Below, piece after piece: positions 25,837-35,274 of a DNA stretch of 64,000 nt. How positions within the stretch are numbered: position 1 is the first letter of the stretch; every line of letters begins with the position of its first letter. This stretch comes from Azospirillum brasilense (GTDB lineage Bacteria; Pseudomonadota; Alphaproteobacteria; Azospirillales; Azospirillaceae). The DNA is taken from assembly GCF_005222205.1 (NCBI RefSeq), contig NZ_CP032346.1, positions 186,001 to 250,000 on the forward strand, written 5' to 3'. Below the pieces are notes generated by a model. That model was not told the origin of the DNA, searched no databases, and saw nothing but the letters and a program-made list of their open reading frames with translations. The position numbers were made by a program, and so were the translations under genes.

Positions 25837-25846
25837 CCGGGTGGGG

Positions 25847-26857
25847 TCAGGGCAGGATGCGGTTGCGCAGGACCCCGTCCTCCAGGAACAAACGGGCGGT
25901 CTCGGCGGCGTTGCGGCGCATCTCGATCGCGGCCTCGTCGGAATGGAAGGCGTTGTGCGGCGTGACCACGAGACGGCCTTCCAGCCAGGGCTCCCGCCGG
26001 CGCCAAGCGTCCAGCAGCGGGTGAGGGGCGGGCGGTTCGGTCGGCAGCACGTCCGTCCCCACCGCGGCGACCTGCCCGCTGCGCAGCGCCGCCTCCAGCG
26101 GGTCCAGCCCGGCGAACATCTCGCCGCGCGCCGTGTTCACCAGAAGGGCGCCGGGCTTCAGCTTCGCCAGGAAGTCCGCGTCGATCAGGCCGCGGGTTTC
26201 CGGCGTCAGCGGGCAATGGAAGGTCACGATGTCGGATTCGGCCAGCAGCTCGTCGAGCCGGCGAACGCGGCGGTAGCCGACCGCCTTCTCGTGCCCGGCG
26301 GGCTGCTGCGGATCGTAGCCGAGGATGCGGTAGCCGAAGGGCTTCAGCCGGTTCACCACCGCAGTGCCGATCCGCCCCACGCCGACGACGCCGACCGTCG
26401 CCGCGCTGGAGCGCCGCAGCGGCGTCAGCGTGTTGGCCTGCCACGTCGTGCTGTAGCCGCGGGCGCGGGCGTCATGCTCCCACAGGCGGCGCTGCAGGGA
26501 GAGCAGCAGGGAGACGGCGTGGTCGGCCACCTCCTCCGTCCCGTAATCCGGGTTGTTGCAGAAGGGAATGCCCGCGGCGTCCAGCGCCGCCACGTCGACC
26601 TTGTCGTAGCCGACACCGAACCGCACGACGACGCGGCAGCGCGGCAGTTTGGCGACCGTCGCCGGACCGATGCGGGTGCTCCACACCAGCAGCGCGTCCA
26701 GCCGGGCCAGACGCTCCGGGTCCAGATCCTCTTCGCGGCGCGTGTCGAGGAAATCCACCTCGGCGCAGCCGTCCAGAACCGCCGCCTCGAGGTCCGGCGG
26801 GGGGATCATGTGGTCGGTGATTCCGACGACGAAAGATGCACGCTTGCCCATGGTCAT
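25847..26857 (-). CDS. D-isomer-specific 2-hydroxyacid dehydrogenase
   Basis: A 336-residue NAD(P)-dependent 2-hydroxyacid dehydrogenase. The Rossmann motif GVVGVGRIGTAVVNRLKPFG is intact, as are the substrate/catalytic Arg in NTARGEMF, Glu in PTEPP and His in TPHNAF. ATGs at 26857 and 26851 are both possible. It converges on the Ldh_2-family gene with a 10-bp gap. Members reduce 2-ketoacids such as hydroxypyruvate, glyoxylate or phosphopyruvate analogues; together with the Ldh_2 enzyme of opposite stereospecificity it could interconvert enantiomers of one hydroxyacid, which is speculation. Confidence 0.9.
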   Translation of the reverse strand: MTMGKRASFVVGITDHMIPPPDLEAAVLDGCAEVDFLDTRREEDLDPERLARLDALLVWSTRIGPATVAKLPRCRVVVRFGVGYDKVDVAALDAAGIPFCNNPDYGTEEVADHAVSLLLSLQRRLWEHDARARGYSTTWQANTLTPLRRSSAATVGVVGVGRIGTAVVNRLKPFGYRILGYDPQQPAGHEKAVGYRRVRRLDELLAESDIVTFHCPLTPETRGLIDADFLAKLKPGALLVNTARGEMFAGLDPLEAALRSGQVAAVGTDVLPTEPPAPHPLLDAWRRREPWLEGRLVVTPHNAFHSDEAAIEMRRNAAETARLFLEDGVLRNRILP

Positions 26858-27041
26858 TCTGCGGTCCGGGTCCTGATGGTCGAGCGGAAAATCAACAAAT
26901 TTAACGAGTGGTTTGCGACGTGTGGGGTATGAAAGCACACACGATACGGCAAATGCCAACTTGTTAAATAGGGATTCATGGTGCTCTAATGATGGCAATT
27001 CGGGGGCGCCCTGCGGGGTGCTGGACACAGGGAGAGGAACG

Positions 27042-28460
27042 ATGAGCATGCCGTCCCACGACACCGCGCACAGCATCGCCATCGTCGGCGCCGGCTTCAC
27101 CGGCAGTATCCTGGCGGCCCACCTTCTGCGCAAGGCGGAGGAGCCGACGCGCATCCATCTGATCGAACGCGCCGGCACTCTGGGCACCGGGCTGGCCTAT
27201 TCCACCGACAGCGCCGCGCATCTGCTGAACGTGCGCGCCTACAACATGAGCGCCTATCCCGACGACCCGCGCCATTTCCTGCGCTGGCTGTGGGCGAAGG
27301 ACCTCGGCGGCGACGTGCCGCCCAGCGGCCACGCCTTCGTGTCGCGCCGGCTCTACGGCGAGTATATCCAGGACGTGCTGCGCGAGGCCCAGGCGGAAGC
27401 TCCCGCCCATGTGACGCTCGACACGGTGCGGGCAGAGGTGGTGGATGCGGCGGTGGAGGGCGAAGTCCGGTTGCGCCTTGCCGACGGGACGAGCCTCACG
27501 GTGGACCGGGCGGTGCTTTGCGTCGGGCATTTTCCGCCTTCGCCGCCGCGCGTCGCGGCGCCGGAGGTCTTCGCGTCGGAGCGCTTCATCGGCGATCCTT
27601 GGAACCGGGAGGCCGTCGCCGCCATCGATCCGGACGCGCCGGTGCTGATCCTCGGCACCGGGCTGACGATGGTCGATGTGGTGCTGTCCCTGGAGAACCA
27701 GGGCCATCGCGGCCCGATCCTGGCGCTGTCGCGCCGCGGGCTGCTGCCCACCACCCATCTGGAGACGCGCCCCTTCAAGAGCTTCGTCCATCCCCAGACG
27801 ATGCCCGGCACGGTGCTGGACGTGCTGATCGCCTTGAAGGCCGACGTCCGTCGCGCGCGGGAGGAGGGATTGGACTGGCGGGCCGCCTTCGATTCCCTGC
27901 GGCCCTTCCACCCGCTGATCTGGAAGCACTTGCCGCTGGAGGAGCGGCAGCGCTTCCTGCGCCACGCCCGGCCCTATTGGGAGGTGCACCGCCACCGCAT
28001 GGCGCCGGAGGTGGCCGCCCGGATCGAGGCGCTGCGCGAGAGCGGGCGGCTGACCGTCCGGGCCGGGCGTCTTCAGGCTCTGGCCTTGACCCCCGAGGGG
28101 GTGGAGGCGACGGTCCGCGCGCGGGGCGCCGAAGACGCGCTCTGGACACGCACGGTGGGCGCCATCGTCAACGCGACCGGCACCGAGTGCGACTTCGGGC
28201 GCATCCGCCATCCGCTGATGCGCGCCTTGCTCCAGCAGGGTCTGGCCCGTCCCGACCCGCTGCGCCTCGGCCTCGACGTCACCGAGGAGGGGGCGCTGAT
28301 CGGGGAGGGCGGGGCGGTGTCCGAGCGCCTCTTCGCGCTCGGCCCGGTCAGCCGCGCGCCCTTCTGGGAAATGACGGCGGTTCCGGAACTGCGCAGCCAG
28401 TGCGCGGACGCCGCGCTGGCCCTCGCCCGTCGCAGCGTAGAAAACCGGCTTTCTGTATAA
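27042..28460 (+). CDS. FAD/NAD(P)-binding protein (YdhS-like)
   Basis: A 472-residue flavoprotein with an N-terminal dinucleotide-binding motif (IAIVGAGFTGSILAAHLLRK) and the TLGTGLAYST and LLNVRAYNMS segments typical of the FAD-NAD(P)-binding (NAD_binding_9) family. A second GxGxT motif (ILGTGLTMVDVVLSLE) lies near residue 205. Family members are poorly characterised oxidoreductases. GGAGAGGAACG precedes the ATG. It is divergent from the 2-hydroxyacid dehydrogenase gene and may share its promoter region. Confidence 0.85.
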   Translation: MSMPSHDTAHSIAIVGAGFTGSILAAHLLRKAEEPTRIHLIERAGTLGTGLAYSTDSAAHLLNVRAYNMSAYPDDPRHFLRWLWAKDLGGDVPPSGHAFVSRRLYGEYIQDVLREAQAEAPAHVTLDTVRAEVVDAAVEGEVRLRLADGTSLTVDRAVLCVGHFPPSPPRVAAPEVFASERFIGDPWNREAVAAIDPDAPVLILGTGLTMVDVVLSLENQGHRGPILALSRRGLLPTTHLETRPFKSFVHPQTMPGTVLDVLIALKADVRRAREEGLDWRAAFDSLRPFHPLIWKHLPLEERQRFLRHARPYWEVHRHRMAPEVAARIEALRESGRLTVRAGRLQALALTPEGVEATVRARGAEDALWTRTVGAIVNATGTECDFGRIRHPLMRALLQQGLARPDPLRLGLDVTEEGALIGEGGAVSERLFALGPVSRAPFWEMTAVPELRSQCADAALALARRSVENRLSV

Positions 28461-28500
28461 AACGACAAATAAATGTTATTCATGAATATAAAACATATTT

Positions 28501-28529
28501 GCATGATAGATTTATAGCGTCTATCATGC
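28501..28529. promoter_or_regulatory. Perfect dyad GCATGATAGA-N9-TCTATCATGC
   Basis: A perfect 10-bp inverted repeat with a 9-bp spacer in the AT-rich gap between the FAD protein and the esterase, 109 bp upstream of the esterase start. It has the same 10-9-10 architecture as the dyad at 18029. There is no T-run, so an operator is more likely than a terminator. Confidence 0.5.
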
Positions 28530-28637
28530 TGTCCAGTGTTGATTTCCGCCCGGCATCCGGAGCCGTCTCCGGTTGACCGGCACCGCTCCCGGTCCGCGCG
28601 GCCGTTCGCCGTCGCTTCGGTCGAGAAGGAGGATGTC

Positions 28638-29612
28638 ATGCCGGACACGATCTTGCGGTCCGCTGCGGACCGCCTGGATCCGCAGGTGATCGCCATGAAC
28701 GAGGCGGCGGTCCGCCTCGGCGCCGCCCCCGCCGATCCCTTGAGCCTTCCGCTCGCCGAGGCCCGCGCGGCGGCGGAGCGTTACCACGCCTTTCTGAACG
28801 GACCCGCGCCGCTTCCCGCGGACGTCATGGAGGTGACGGCGGAGGGCCCCGCCGGTCCCTTGGCGTTGCGGCTCTACCGCCCGGCGGGCCGCGGGACGGA
28901 GCGCCTGCCTGTCCTGGTCTATTTCCACGGCGGCGGCTTCGTCGTGAACAGCGTGGACACCCACGACGGACTGCTGCGGCTGCTCGCCCGGCACGCCGGC
29001 GCCGTGGTCTGCGCGGTGCGCTACAGCCTGGCGCCGGAGCGCCGCTTCCCGCACCAGCATGAGGAGGCGCTGGCCGCCCTGCGCTGGGTGGCCACGGCCG
29101 GGGCGGCGCAGGGCATCGACCCGGAGCGGATCGCGGTGGGCGGCGATTCCGCCGGCGCCAACCTCGCGCTCGGCCTCGCCCTGGCCGCCCGCGCGCCGGG
29201 AGCGCCGCGGGTGTCCTTCGGGCTGCTGTTCTACGGCATGTTCGCCCATGACTTCGACACCCTGTCGCACCGCCGATTCGGCGACGGGCGGTACGGGCTG
29301 ACCACGGAGCGGATGCGCTGGTACTGGCGGCAGTATCTCGGCGACGCCACCCCCGACGATCCGCGCGCCGCTCCGCTACTGGCAGACCTGCGTGGCCTGC
29401 CGCCGCTGCTCCTTCTGGCCGCGGACCTCGACTGCCTGCGTGACGACACGCTCCGCCTGGCGGAGCGGCTGGCCGAGGCGGGGGTTCCGCACCGGCTCGC
29501 CGTCTATGACGGGCTGCCCCATTCCTTCGCCACCGCGACCCGGCTGGTCGATCGCGCGCAGGACGCCGTCCTGCAGGCCGCGCTGGCGCTGCGCCGCCAC
29601 CTCAACGCCTGA
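28638..29612 (+). CDS. HSL-family alpha/beta hydrolase (esterase)
   Basis: A 324-residue esterase of the hormone-sensitive lipase family. The oxyanion motif HGGG occurs in VYFHGGGFVVN, the nucleophile Ser in GGDSAGANLA, and the catalytic Asp and His in AADLDCLRDD and GLPHSFAT. The ATG at 28638 has a perfect AAGGAGG 5 bp upstream. No signal peptide, so it is probably cytoplasmic. The substrate is likely a short-chain ester. It converges on the autotransporter gene with a 4-bp gap. Confidence 0.92.
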   Translation: MPDTILRSAADRLDPQVIAMNEAAVRLGAAPADPLSLPLAEARAAAERYHAFLNGPAPLPADVMEVTAEGPAGPLALRLYRPAGRGTERLPVLVYFHGGGFVVNSVDTHDGLLRLLARHAGAVVCAVRYSLAPERRFPHQHEEALAALRWVATAGAAQGIDPERIAVGGDSAGANLALGLALAARAPGAPRVSFGLLFYGMFAHDFDTLSHRRFGDGRYGLTTERMRWYWRQYLGDATPDDPRAAPLLADLRGLPPLLLLAADLDCLRDDTLRLAERLAEAGVPHRLAVYDGLPHSFATATRLVDRAQDAVLQAALALRRHLNA

Positions 29613-29616
29613 CCGG

Positions 29617-32600
29617 TCACCAGCGGTAGCTCAGGCCGGCGCTCAGCGCGTGACCGGTGGCGTCGCGGCGCAAGTCGGCGTCGTAGCTGCCATAGGCCTG
29701 GAAGCGGTTGCCCAGATCGGCCGTCAGGCCTGCCCCCAGCACCGCGGCGTCGCGCCCCGGCTGGGTGCCCGACACCGTGTAGGAGGCGCCGAGCAGTCGG
29801 GCGCCGCTGCGCGCGGCGACGTCGAGGAAGTCGTGGTCCCAGCGGGCACGCAACTCGGGCTCCAGCGCCACTTCGCCGGCCTTCAGGCGCCAGCTCGTCC
29901 GCAGGCCCAGGCTGGTCCGCAGCGTGCTCAGGTCGGTGTCGTCCACCGACAGGCCCAGCGCGCCGGCGCCGGTTTCGGTGAAGCCGTCGCGGGTCACCCG
30001 GTCGAAGCGGAGCCCGGCGAAGGGCTCGATGCGGGCGCCGTTCCAGGTGACGGCGTAGCCGGTGCCGACGGCGGCCCCGAACCCGTGGCCATCGCTGTCG
30101 CCCTGGGCGCTGCGGTTCACGGCATTCGGAGAACCGAACTGAAGGACGCGGCGGCTGTCGTACTGGCCAAAGCCGTACATGGCCTGGGCATCGACGAACC
30201 ACGCGCCGACGCGGTAGGTGCCGTAGAGCGCCGCGCTGTAGCCGTCGATGTCCGTTCGGTCGCCGCTGCCCCGCACATCAACCGCCGTGCGCTGGTAGCC
30301 GAAGGCGGCGCCGGCGGTCAGATCATCGGAGAGGTCGCGGTCGGCGCCAAGCGCGATGCCGCCGCCGCGCTGCCGGTAGCCGGCGGCGTTGCCGTCGCCG
30401 TCGGAATTGGCGAAGCGGCCCAACGCCCGCGCCCACAGGCCGAGCGCCGTCCCGCGCTCCGCCTCCAGGGGGGCGAGGGGGGCGATGGACTTGGCGAGGC
30501 CGTCCGCGCGCAGCGCGGCCATGCGGCCCTGCACCGCGTCTCCGAACAGGCGGGCGGAATCGCGGGCAGCGGTTACGGCCTCCGCATGGACGGCGCCGCC
30601 CAGGCTGTCGAGCGCCGCGGGGATGGCTTGGCCGGACAGCGGGTAGAGGGCATCGAACAGCGGCTTGGCCGCGTCCGACGGCCGGGTGCCGGCGGCCGGG
30701 CGGACGGCGTCCAGCGCGGCGCCGACCGCCGACTGGTTCGCCGTGGCCGACACGCCCGCCGCCGCCAGCCGGCCGTAGCGGACCGGTGTGGCGGCGAGGG
30801 TGATGGCGTTGGTGCCGTAGACGGTGTCGAACCGCGTTCCGGCGGGCAGGCCGCTGGCGGGCTGCGCGATGCCGGCGAAGGCGCCGGTCACGCCCCCGCT
30901 GGCGGTGACGATGGTGAAGCCCTGGCCGAGGCGCGGCGTGAAGGCGTTGGTGGCGTCGCCGCTGATGCCGCGGATGACCGGTGCCAGCGTGCCGCCGGCG
31001 GCGAAGGTGCCGGGCGTGCCGGAGACCACCACCTGATCGTGGAAGCCGGCGCCGGTTCCGGCGGTCGGCCCGTCGATCTCAACGCGCAGGGTCGATCCGG
31101 TGGCGTTGGTGACGGCGCCCTCGACGGTCAGGACGCCCGGCGAGGTGCCGGGGCTGAGCGTGCCGGCGTTGCTCAGCGCGCCGATGATCCGCCCGCCGCC
31201 CGACAACAGGCCGCCACGCTCCACGGTGACGGTCGGGCTGGCAAGGCGCGTGTTGACGGCAAGCTGGGCGTTCGCCTTCACCGTCGTTGCGGCGACCGAC
31301 TGCGTGCCGGAGGCCAGCGTCACGCCCGTCGCCGTGCCGGTGCTCGTGCCGATCTGGAACTGGGCGAGGTTCGTGACGTCGGCGCGGACGGTGGAGGTTC
31401 CTTCCAGCGTCAGGCTGTCGGTGCTGCCCGCCCCGGCGATGGCGAAGCCGACGTCCATGTTGGCGATGTTGACGCTGTTGCGCAGCCCGTTGAACGGGTT
31501 GCCGGGATTGAGCTGGAGCAGGACGGCGGTGCCGGTCTGGCTCAGCGCCAGCGTGCCGCCGCCGAGCGGTGCCGGGTTCAGCCGCTCGACGGCGCCGAAC
31601 TGGCCGGTCACGCCGCCCGACGCGGTCAGGATCTCGTAGCTGCGCCCGGTCAGGTACAGCCCGTCGGCCGCCGTCACCTGGACGGTGGCGCCGTTCGACA
31701 GCGTGGCCGCCCCGCCGACCGCCAGCTTCGTGGCGTTGCCGGCGGGGTCGATGCCGACCTGGAGGCGGGAGCCGGCGGCGAAGGCGAGGTTGCCCGCCAC
31801 CGCCAGCGTTCCGGACGCGCCGTCGCCCGGCATCACGGTGCCCGCCACGGTGGCCGCCGGGACGGTGATGGTGCCGGTGCCCGACAGCGTGGCGCCGCTG
31901 GCGACCGTCAGGGCGCTGCCGAGCGCCAGCGGGCCGTCGACCACCAGCGTGCCGCTGCCGACCGTCGCGGTGGCGAAGCCGCGGTAGACGTCCCGCGCGC
32001 CGATGACGTATCGCCCGCCGCTGCCGAGCTGGACCTCCAGCGCGTCGGTGCCGCCGCCGCCCAGCACCTTGCCGGTGATTGCGCCGCCCCGGATCACCAG
32101 CCGGTCGTTGCCCGCGCCGAAGGCGATGGCGACGGGATCGCCGCCGCCGCCCGCGATGGTGCCCGAGTTGGTGATGGTGTTGGCGTAGGGGCCGATCAGG
32201 GTAATCGCCGGGCCGTCGCGGCTCTCGATCCGCCCGGCGTTGGTGATGGTGGTGGCGCCATAGGCCGCCCCCTCCGCCCCGTCGTCCACCATGATGCCGT
32301 GGCCGGTGCCGGAGATGACGCCGCTGGCGCTGTTGGTGATGGTTCCGCCGCCCATGGCGATGCCGTCGGCGCCGTTCGGGCGCCCGCCGGAATCGACTCC
32401 GCCGGCCCCGGTGCCGCGGATCGTCCCCTCGTTGACGATGGTGCCGATGTAATCGATGTCCACGCCGTCGCCATCGCCGTTGGTCGAGGCGACGCCGCTG
32501 CTGTTGAAAATGCTGCCCACCCCGGCATAGTCACCGGAGATCAGGCCGCGGTTGATGACCGTGCCGTTGCCGTCCGACCCGACGCCCGAGCCGTTGCGCC

Positions 32601-33381
32601 CGACGATGGTGCCGCCGGCCTCGTTGACGACGGTGATGTCGGTGTCAGCGGTGATGCCGTGCCGCGCGCCGGAGATCAGACCGCCCGATCGGTTGGTCAC
32701 GGTCACGCCGGTCCGCCCGCCGGCGTCGATCGCGTCGGCGGTGCCGTTGGCGCCGCCGCTGGTGTTGGCGCCATAGCTGCGGATGACGCCCGCGTTGTCG
32801 ATGGCCGCGTTCAGGCCCGGCCGCAGCGCGTCGTCGTTCAGCGCCTCGATCACGCCGGTGGCGCGGTTGACGACGGTCAGCGGCACCCCCGCCGTGTTCA
32901 TCGTGCGCAGATCGAGCGCCTGGCCCTGCACCGCGCTCGCCGGATCGGTGGGGGCGGCGGCGCGGATGGCGCCGGCGTTGTCGATGGTGACTCCGCCGCT
33001 GATGATGTTGGTGTTGATGCGGACCGCGTCGTTGGCGTCGGACTGGATCAGCGCGCCGGCCCGGTTGGTCAGGGTCAGCGTCCGCACCGTGTTGCCGCCC
33101 GACGTGTCGAAGCCGCGCCCGCCGGTCGAGCGGATGGTGCCGGCGTTGTCCAGCACCACGTTGCTGGCCGTCCCGCTCTGCGTGACCGCGGCGCCGGTGG
33201 TCTGCAGCGTGCCGCCGACGGCGACGGTGCCCGTCTGGCTGCCGGACAGCGTTTGGGACCCCGTGACCGTGCTTCCCCCCGTCACCGCGAACTGGGCCAG
33301 CGCCGGGCTGGACACGAACAGCAGAAGGCCCACGCAGCCGTGCAGCGCCGTGGTTGCCAACAGCCCTTGGCGGGTCGGCAT
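29617..33381 (-). CDS. Autotransporter (type Va) with beta-helical passenger
   Basis: A very large surface protein of about 1255 residues. ATG 33381 is preferred to GTG 33387; AGGGAG lies just upstream. Residues 1-30 form a signal peptide ending SPALAQ. The passenger consists of many short Gly/Ser/Thr/Asn-rich repeats (VDNAGTIRS, ITNAGRIES, ITNSGTIAGG patterns) typical of a right-handed beta-helix, with autotransporter-associated repeat motifs (GTLVVDGPLALGSALTVASG). Residues ~960-1255 form the outer-membrane beta-barrel, ending in the consensus aromatic terminus GLSYRW. No protease triad was recognised; adhesion is the likeliest role. Confidence 0.9.
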   Translation of the reverse strand: MPTRQGLLATTALHGCVGLLLFVSSPALAQFAVTGGSTVTGSQTLSGSQTGTVAVGGTLQTTGAAVTQSGTASNVVLDNAGTIRSTGGRGFDTSGGNTVRTLTLTNRAGALIQSDANDAVRINTNIISGGVTIDNAGAIRAAAPTDPASAVQGQALDLRTMNTAGVPLTVVNRATGVIEALNDDALRPGLNAAIDNAGVIRSYGANTSGGANGTADAIDAGGRTGVTVTNRSGGLISGARHGITADTDITVVNEAGGTIVGRNGSGVGSDGNGTVINRGLISGDYAGVGSIFNSSGVASTNGDGDGVDIDYIGTIVNEGTIRGTGAGGVDSGGRPNGADGIAMGGGTITNSASGVISGTGHGIMVDDGAEGAAYGATTITNAGRIESRDGPAITLIGPYANTITNSGTIAGGGGDPVAIAFGAGNDRLVIRGGAITGKVLGGGGTDALEVQLGSGGRYVIGARDVYRGFATATVGSGTLVVDGPLALGSALTVASGATLSGTGTITVPAATVAGTVMPGDGASGTLAVAGNLAFAAGSRLQVGIDPAGNATKLAVGGAATLSNGATVQVTAADGLYLTGRSYEILTASGGVTGQFGAVERLNPAPLGGGTLALSQTGTAVLLQLNPGNPFNGLRNSVNIANMDVGFAIAGAGSTDSLTLEGTSTVRADVTNLAQFQIGTSTGTATGVTLASGTQSVAATTVKANAQLAVNTRLASPTVTVERGGLLSGGGRIIGALSNAGTLSPGTSPGVLTVEGAVTNATGSTLRVEIDGPTAGTGAGFHDQVVVSGTPGTFAAGGTLAPVIRGISGDATNAFTPRLGQGFTIVTASGGVTGAFAGIAQPASGLPAGTRFDTVYGTNAITLAATPVRYGRLAAAGVSATANQSAVGAALDAVRPAAGTRPSDAAKPLFDALYPLSGQAIPAALDSLGGAVHAEAVTAARDSARLFGDAVQGRMAALRADGLAKSIAPLAPLEAERGTALGLWARALGRFANSDGDGNAAGYRQRGGGIALGADRDLSDDLTAGAAFGYQRTAVDVRGSGDRTDIDGYSAALYGTYRVGAWFVDAQAMYGFGQYDSRRVLQFGSPNAVNRSAQGDSDGHGFGAAVGTGYAVTWNGARIEPFAGLRFDRVTRDGFTETGAGALGLSVDDTDLSTLRTSLGLRTSWRLKAGEVALEPELRARWDHDFLDVAARSGARLLGASYTVSGTQPGRDAAVLGAGLTADLGNRFQAYGSYDADLRRDATGHALSAGLSYRW

Positions 33382-33739
33382 GGTCACGCTCCCTGAGATG
33401 ATGATGCGGTCGATGTCGAGGGTGTCTTACGAAGGGCGGGAAGCCGCGCGCGGTGGTCGAATCCACGGCGCGTGCTCAGCCGGCGCGAGTGATAGCGTCC
33501 TTGCGTGACCGTTCGGTGACGGATCGGTGATGATTGGGTGTACGAACGGGCGCGGCGACCTTTCCGCCGGCGGCGGCTGTGCCACAGACGGGCATTATTG
33601 CGGCCCTGGTGGTTGTCAGCGGGCGCTCATCCACCAATGTGAACGGCAGCCGGGCGGTTCCAGGACCGCCCGCTTCCCACCCGGCATGCCCGCCGTTCGA
33701 CACTCCATCAAGGAGGCGGCCCCAAGAGGCCGAAATTAT
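33382..33739. other. Intergenic region between divergent autotransporter and pyruvate kinase genes
   Basis: About 360 bp without a gene. It contains near-direct repeats TTCGGTGA and ATCGGTGA around 33506-33522, and a small hairpin GGGCGGT-N6-ACCGCCC at 33652-33671 in the probable pyruvate kinase leader. AAGGAGG at about 33710 is ~30 bp before the pyruvate kinase ATG and seems too far to serve it. No clear -35/-10 elements were identified. Confidence 0.4.
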
Positions 33740-35158
33740 ATGCGTCGTCACCGCCGCGCGAAGATCGTTGCCACGGTCGGTCCCGCCAGCAACACCCCCG
33801 AGATGCTGAAGCGGCTGTTCCTGGCCGGCGTCGATACCTTCCGCCTGAATTTCAGCCATGGGACGCACGAGGATCATGCCAAGGTCCACGCCGCCATCCG
33901 CGCGCTGGAGGCCGAGATGGGCCGCCCCATCGGCATCCTTCAGGACCTGCAGGGACCGAAGATCCGCGTCGGCACCATCCGTGACGGCAAGATCACCGTC
34001 GCCGCCGGCGAATCGATCCGCTTCGTCCTGTCCGGCGCCGACGGCGACAAGACCGCGATCCCGCTGCCCCATCCGGAAATCTTCGCCGCGGTGATGCCGG
34101 GCCACAATCTGCTGATCGACGACGGGCGCGTGCGCGTCGCCGTGACCGGGCTGGGCGACGATTACATCGACGCCAAGGTGGTGATCGGCGGGGCCATCTC
34201 GAACCGCAAGGGCGTCAACCTGCCCGACACGGTGCTGGAGCTGTCGCCCCTGACCGCCAAGGACCGCGTCGACCTCGCCTTCGGGCTGGAGCTGGGCGTC
34301 GACTGGGTGGCGATGTCCTTCGTGCAGAAGCCGGCGGACCTGCTGGAGGCCCGCGGGCTGATCGGCGACCGCGCCGGGCTGATGTCGAAGATCGAGAAGC
34401 CGGCGGCGCTCGACCGCATCGACGACATCATCCGCCTGTCGGACTCGGTCATGGTCGCCCGCGGCGACCTGGGCGTCGAGATCCCGCACGAGGAGGTGCC
34501 GGGCCGCCAGAAGGAGCTGGTGCGCGCCTGCCGCCTCGCCGTGAAGCCGGTGATCGTGGCGACGCAGATGCTCGATTCCATGGTCAACGCCCCGACCCCG
34601 ACGCGGGCCGAGGCGTCGGACGTGGCGACCGCCATCTATGACGGCGCCGACGCGGTGATGCTGTCGGCGGAATCCGCCAGCGGCGCCTTCCCGGTGGAGG
34701 CCGTGGAGATGATGGACCGCATCATCCGCAGCACCGAGCAGCACAAGCTCTACCGCTCGATCATCGACGCCTCGGACCCCGGCGAGGAGCAGACCGCGCC
34801 CCACGCGGTGGCCGCCGCCGCCGCCGATCTGGCCGAGGTGATCCACGCATCGACCATCGTCGCCTACACCTCCAGCGGCACCACGGCCGCCCGCATCGCC
34901 CGCCGCCGCCCGGCGGTGCCGATCCTGGCGATCACCCCGCACGCCGCGGTGTCGCGCCGCCTGTCCCTGCTGTGGGGCGCGCACAGCGTCCTGTCCGCCG
35001 ACATCCACACCTACGAGGAGATGGTCGAGCGGGCGCTGGCCTTCGCCAGGGAGCAGGGCTTCGCGAAGGCCAACGACCAGATGGTCGTGGTGGCCGGCAT
35101 TCCGTTCGCGCAGGCCGGGACCACCAACAACCTGCGCGTGGTGCAGGTCGAGGGGTAA
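33740..35158 (+). CDS. pyk: Pyruvate kinase
   Basis: A 472-residue pyruvate kinase converting phosphoenolpyruvate and ADP to pyruvate and ATP. Hallmarks include RAKIVATVGPAS at the start, TFRLNFSHG with the catalytic-site Arg and Asn, LQDLQGPKIR, the active-site lysine in MSKIEKPAAL, and MVARGDLGVEIP for divalent cation binding. The length is standard. Start ATG 33740 places RRHRRAKI directly at the N-terminus as in relatives. A REP-like repeat follows. Confidence 0.97.
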   Translation: MRRHRRAKIVATVGPASNTPEMLKRLFLAGVDTFRLNFSHGTHEDHAKVHAAIRALEAEMGRPIGILQDLQGPKIRVGTIRDGKITVAAGESIRFVLSGADGDKTAIPLPHPEIFAAVMPGHNLLIDDGRVRVAVTGLGDDYIDAKVVIGGAISNRKGVNLPDTVLELSPLTAKDRVDLAFGLELGVDWVAMSFVQKPADLLEARGLIGDRAGLMSKIEKPAALDRIDDIIRLSDSVMVARGDLGVEIPHEEVPGRQKELVRACRLAVKPVIVATQMLDSMVNAPTPTRAEASDVATAIYDGADAVMLSAESASGAFPVEAVEMMDRIIRSTEQHKLYRSIIDASDPGEEQTAPHAVAAAAADLAEVIHASTIVAYTSSGTTAARIARRRPAVPILAITPHAAVSRRLSLLWGAHSVLSADIHTYEEMVERALAFAREQGFAKANDQMVVVAGIPFAQAGTTNNLRVVQVEG

Positions 35159-35182
35159 GGCGCGGGCAACGGTGCCCCGGTG

Positions 35183-35269
35183 CCCCCTCCCTAACCCTCC
35201 CCCGCTGACGCAGGGGAGGGGACTTGTTTCTCCCTCCCCTGCGAAGCGGGGGAGGGCCGGGGTGGGGGC
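35183..35269. repeat. REP-like G/C-rich palindrome, copy 2
   Basis: An 87-bp intergenic palindrome between the convergent pyruvate kinase and aldo/keto reductase genes, made of nested arms such as ACCCTCCCCCGC...GCGGGGGAGGG and GGGGAGGG...CCTCCCC. Similar in style to the elements at 23356 and 46220, and possibly acting as a bidirectional terminator. Confidence 0.7.
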
Positions 35270-35274
35270 TAGGG

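Noticed and set aside
29392..33396. A 1334-codon plus-strand open frame antisense to the autotransporter
   Set aside because: Its translation is Ala/Gly/Arg/Asp-rich without any family motif. The minus-strand frame has a signal peptide, beta-helix repeats and a barrel ending in an aromatic residue. The long antisense frame is a by-product of high GC and codon bias.
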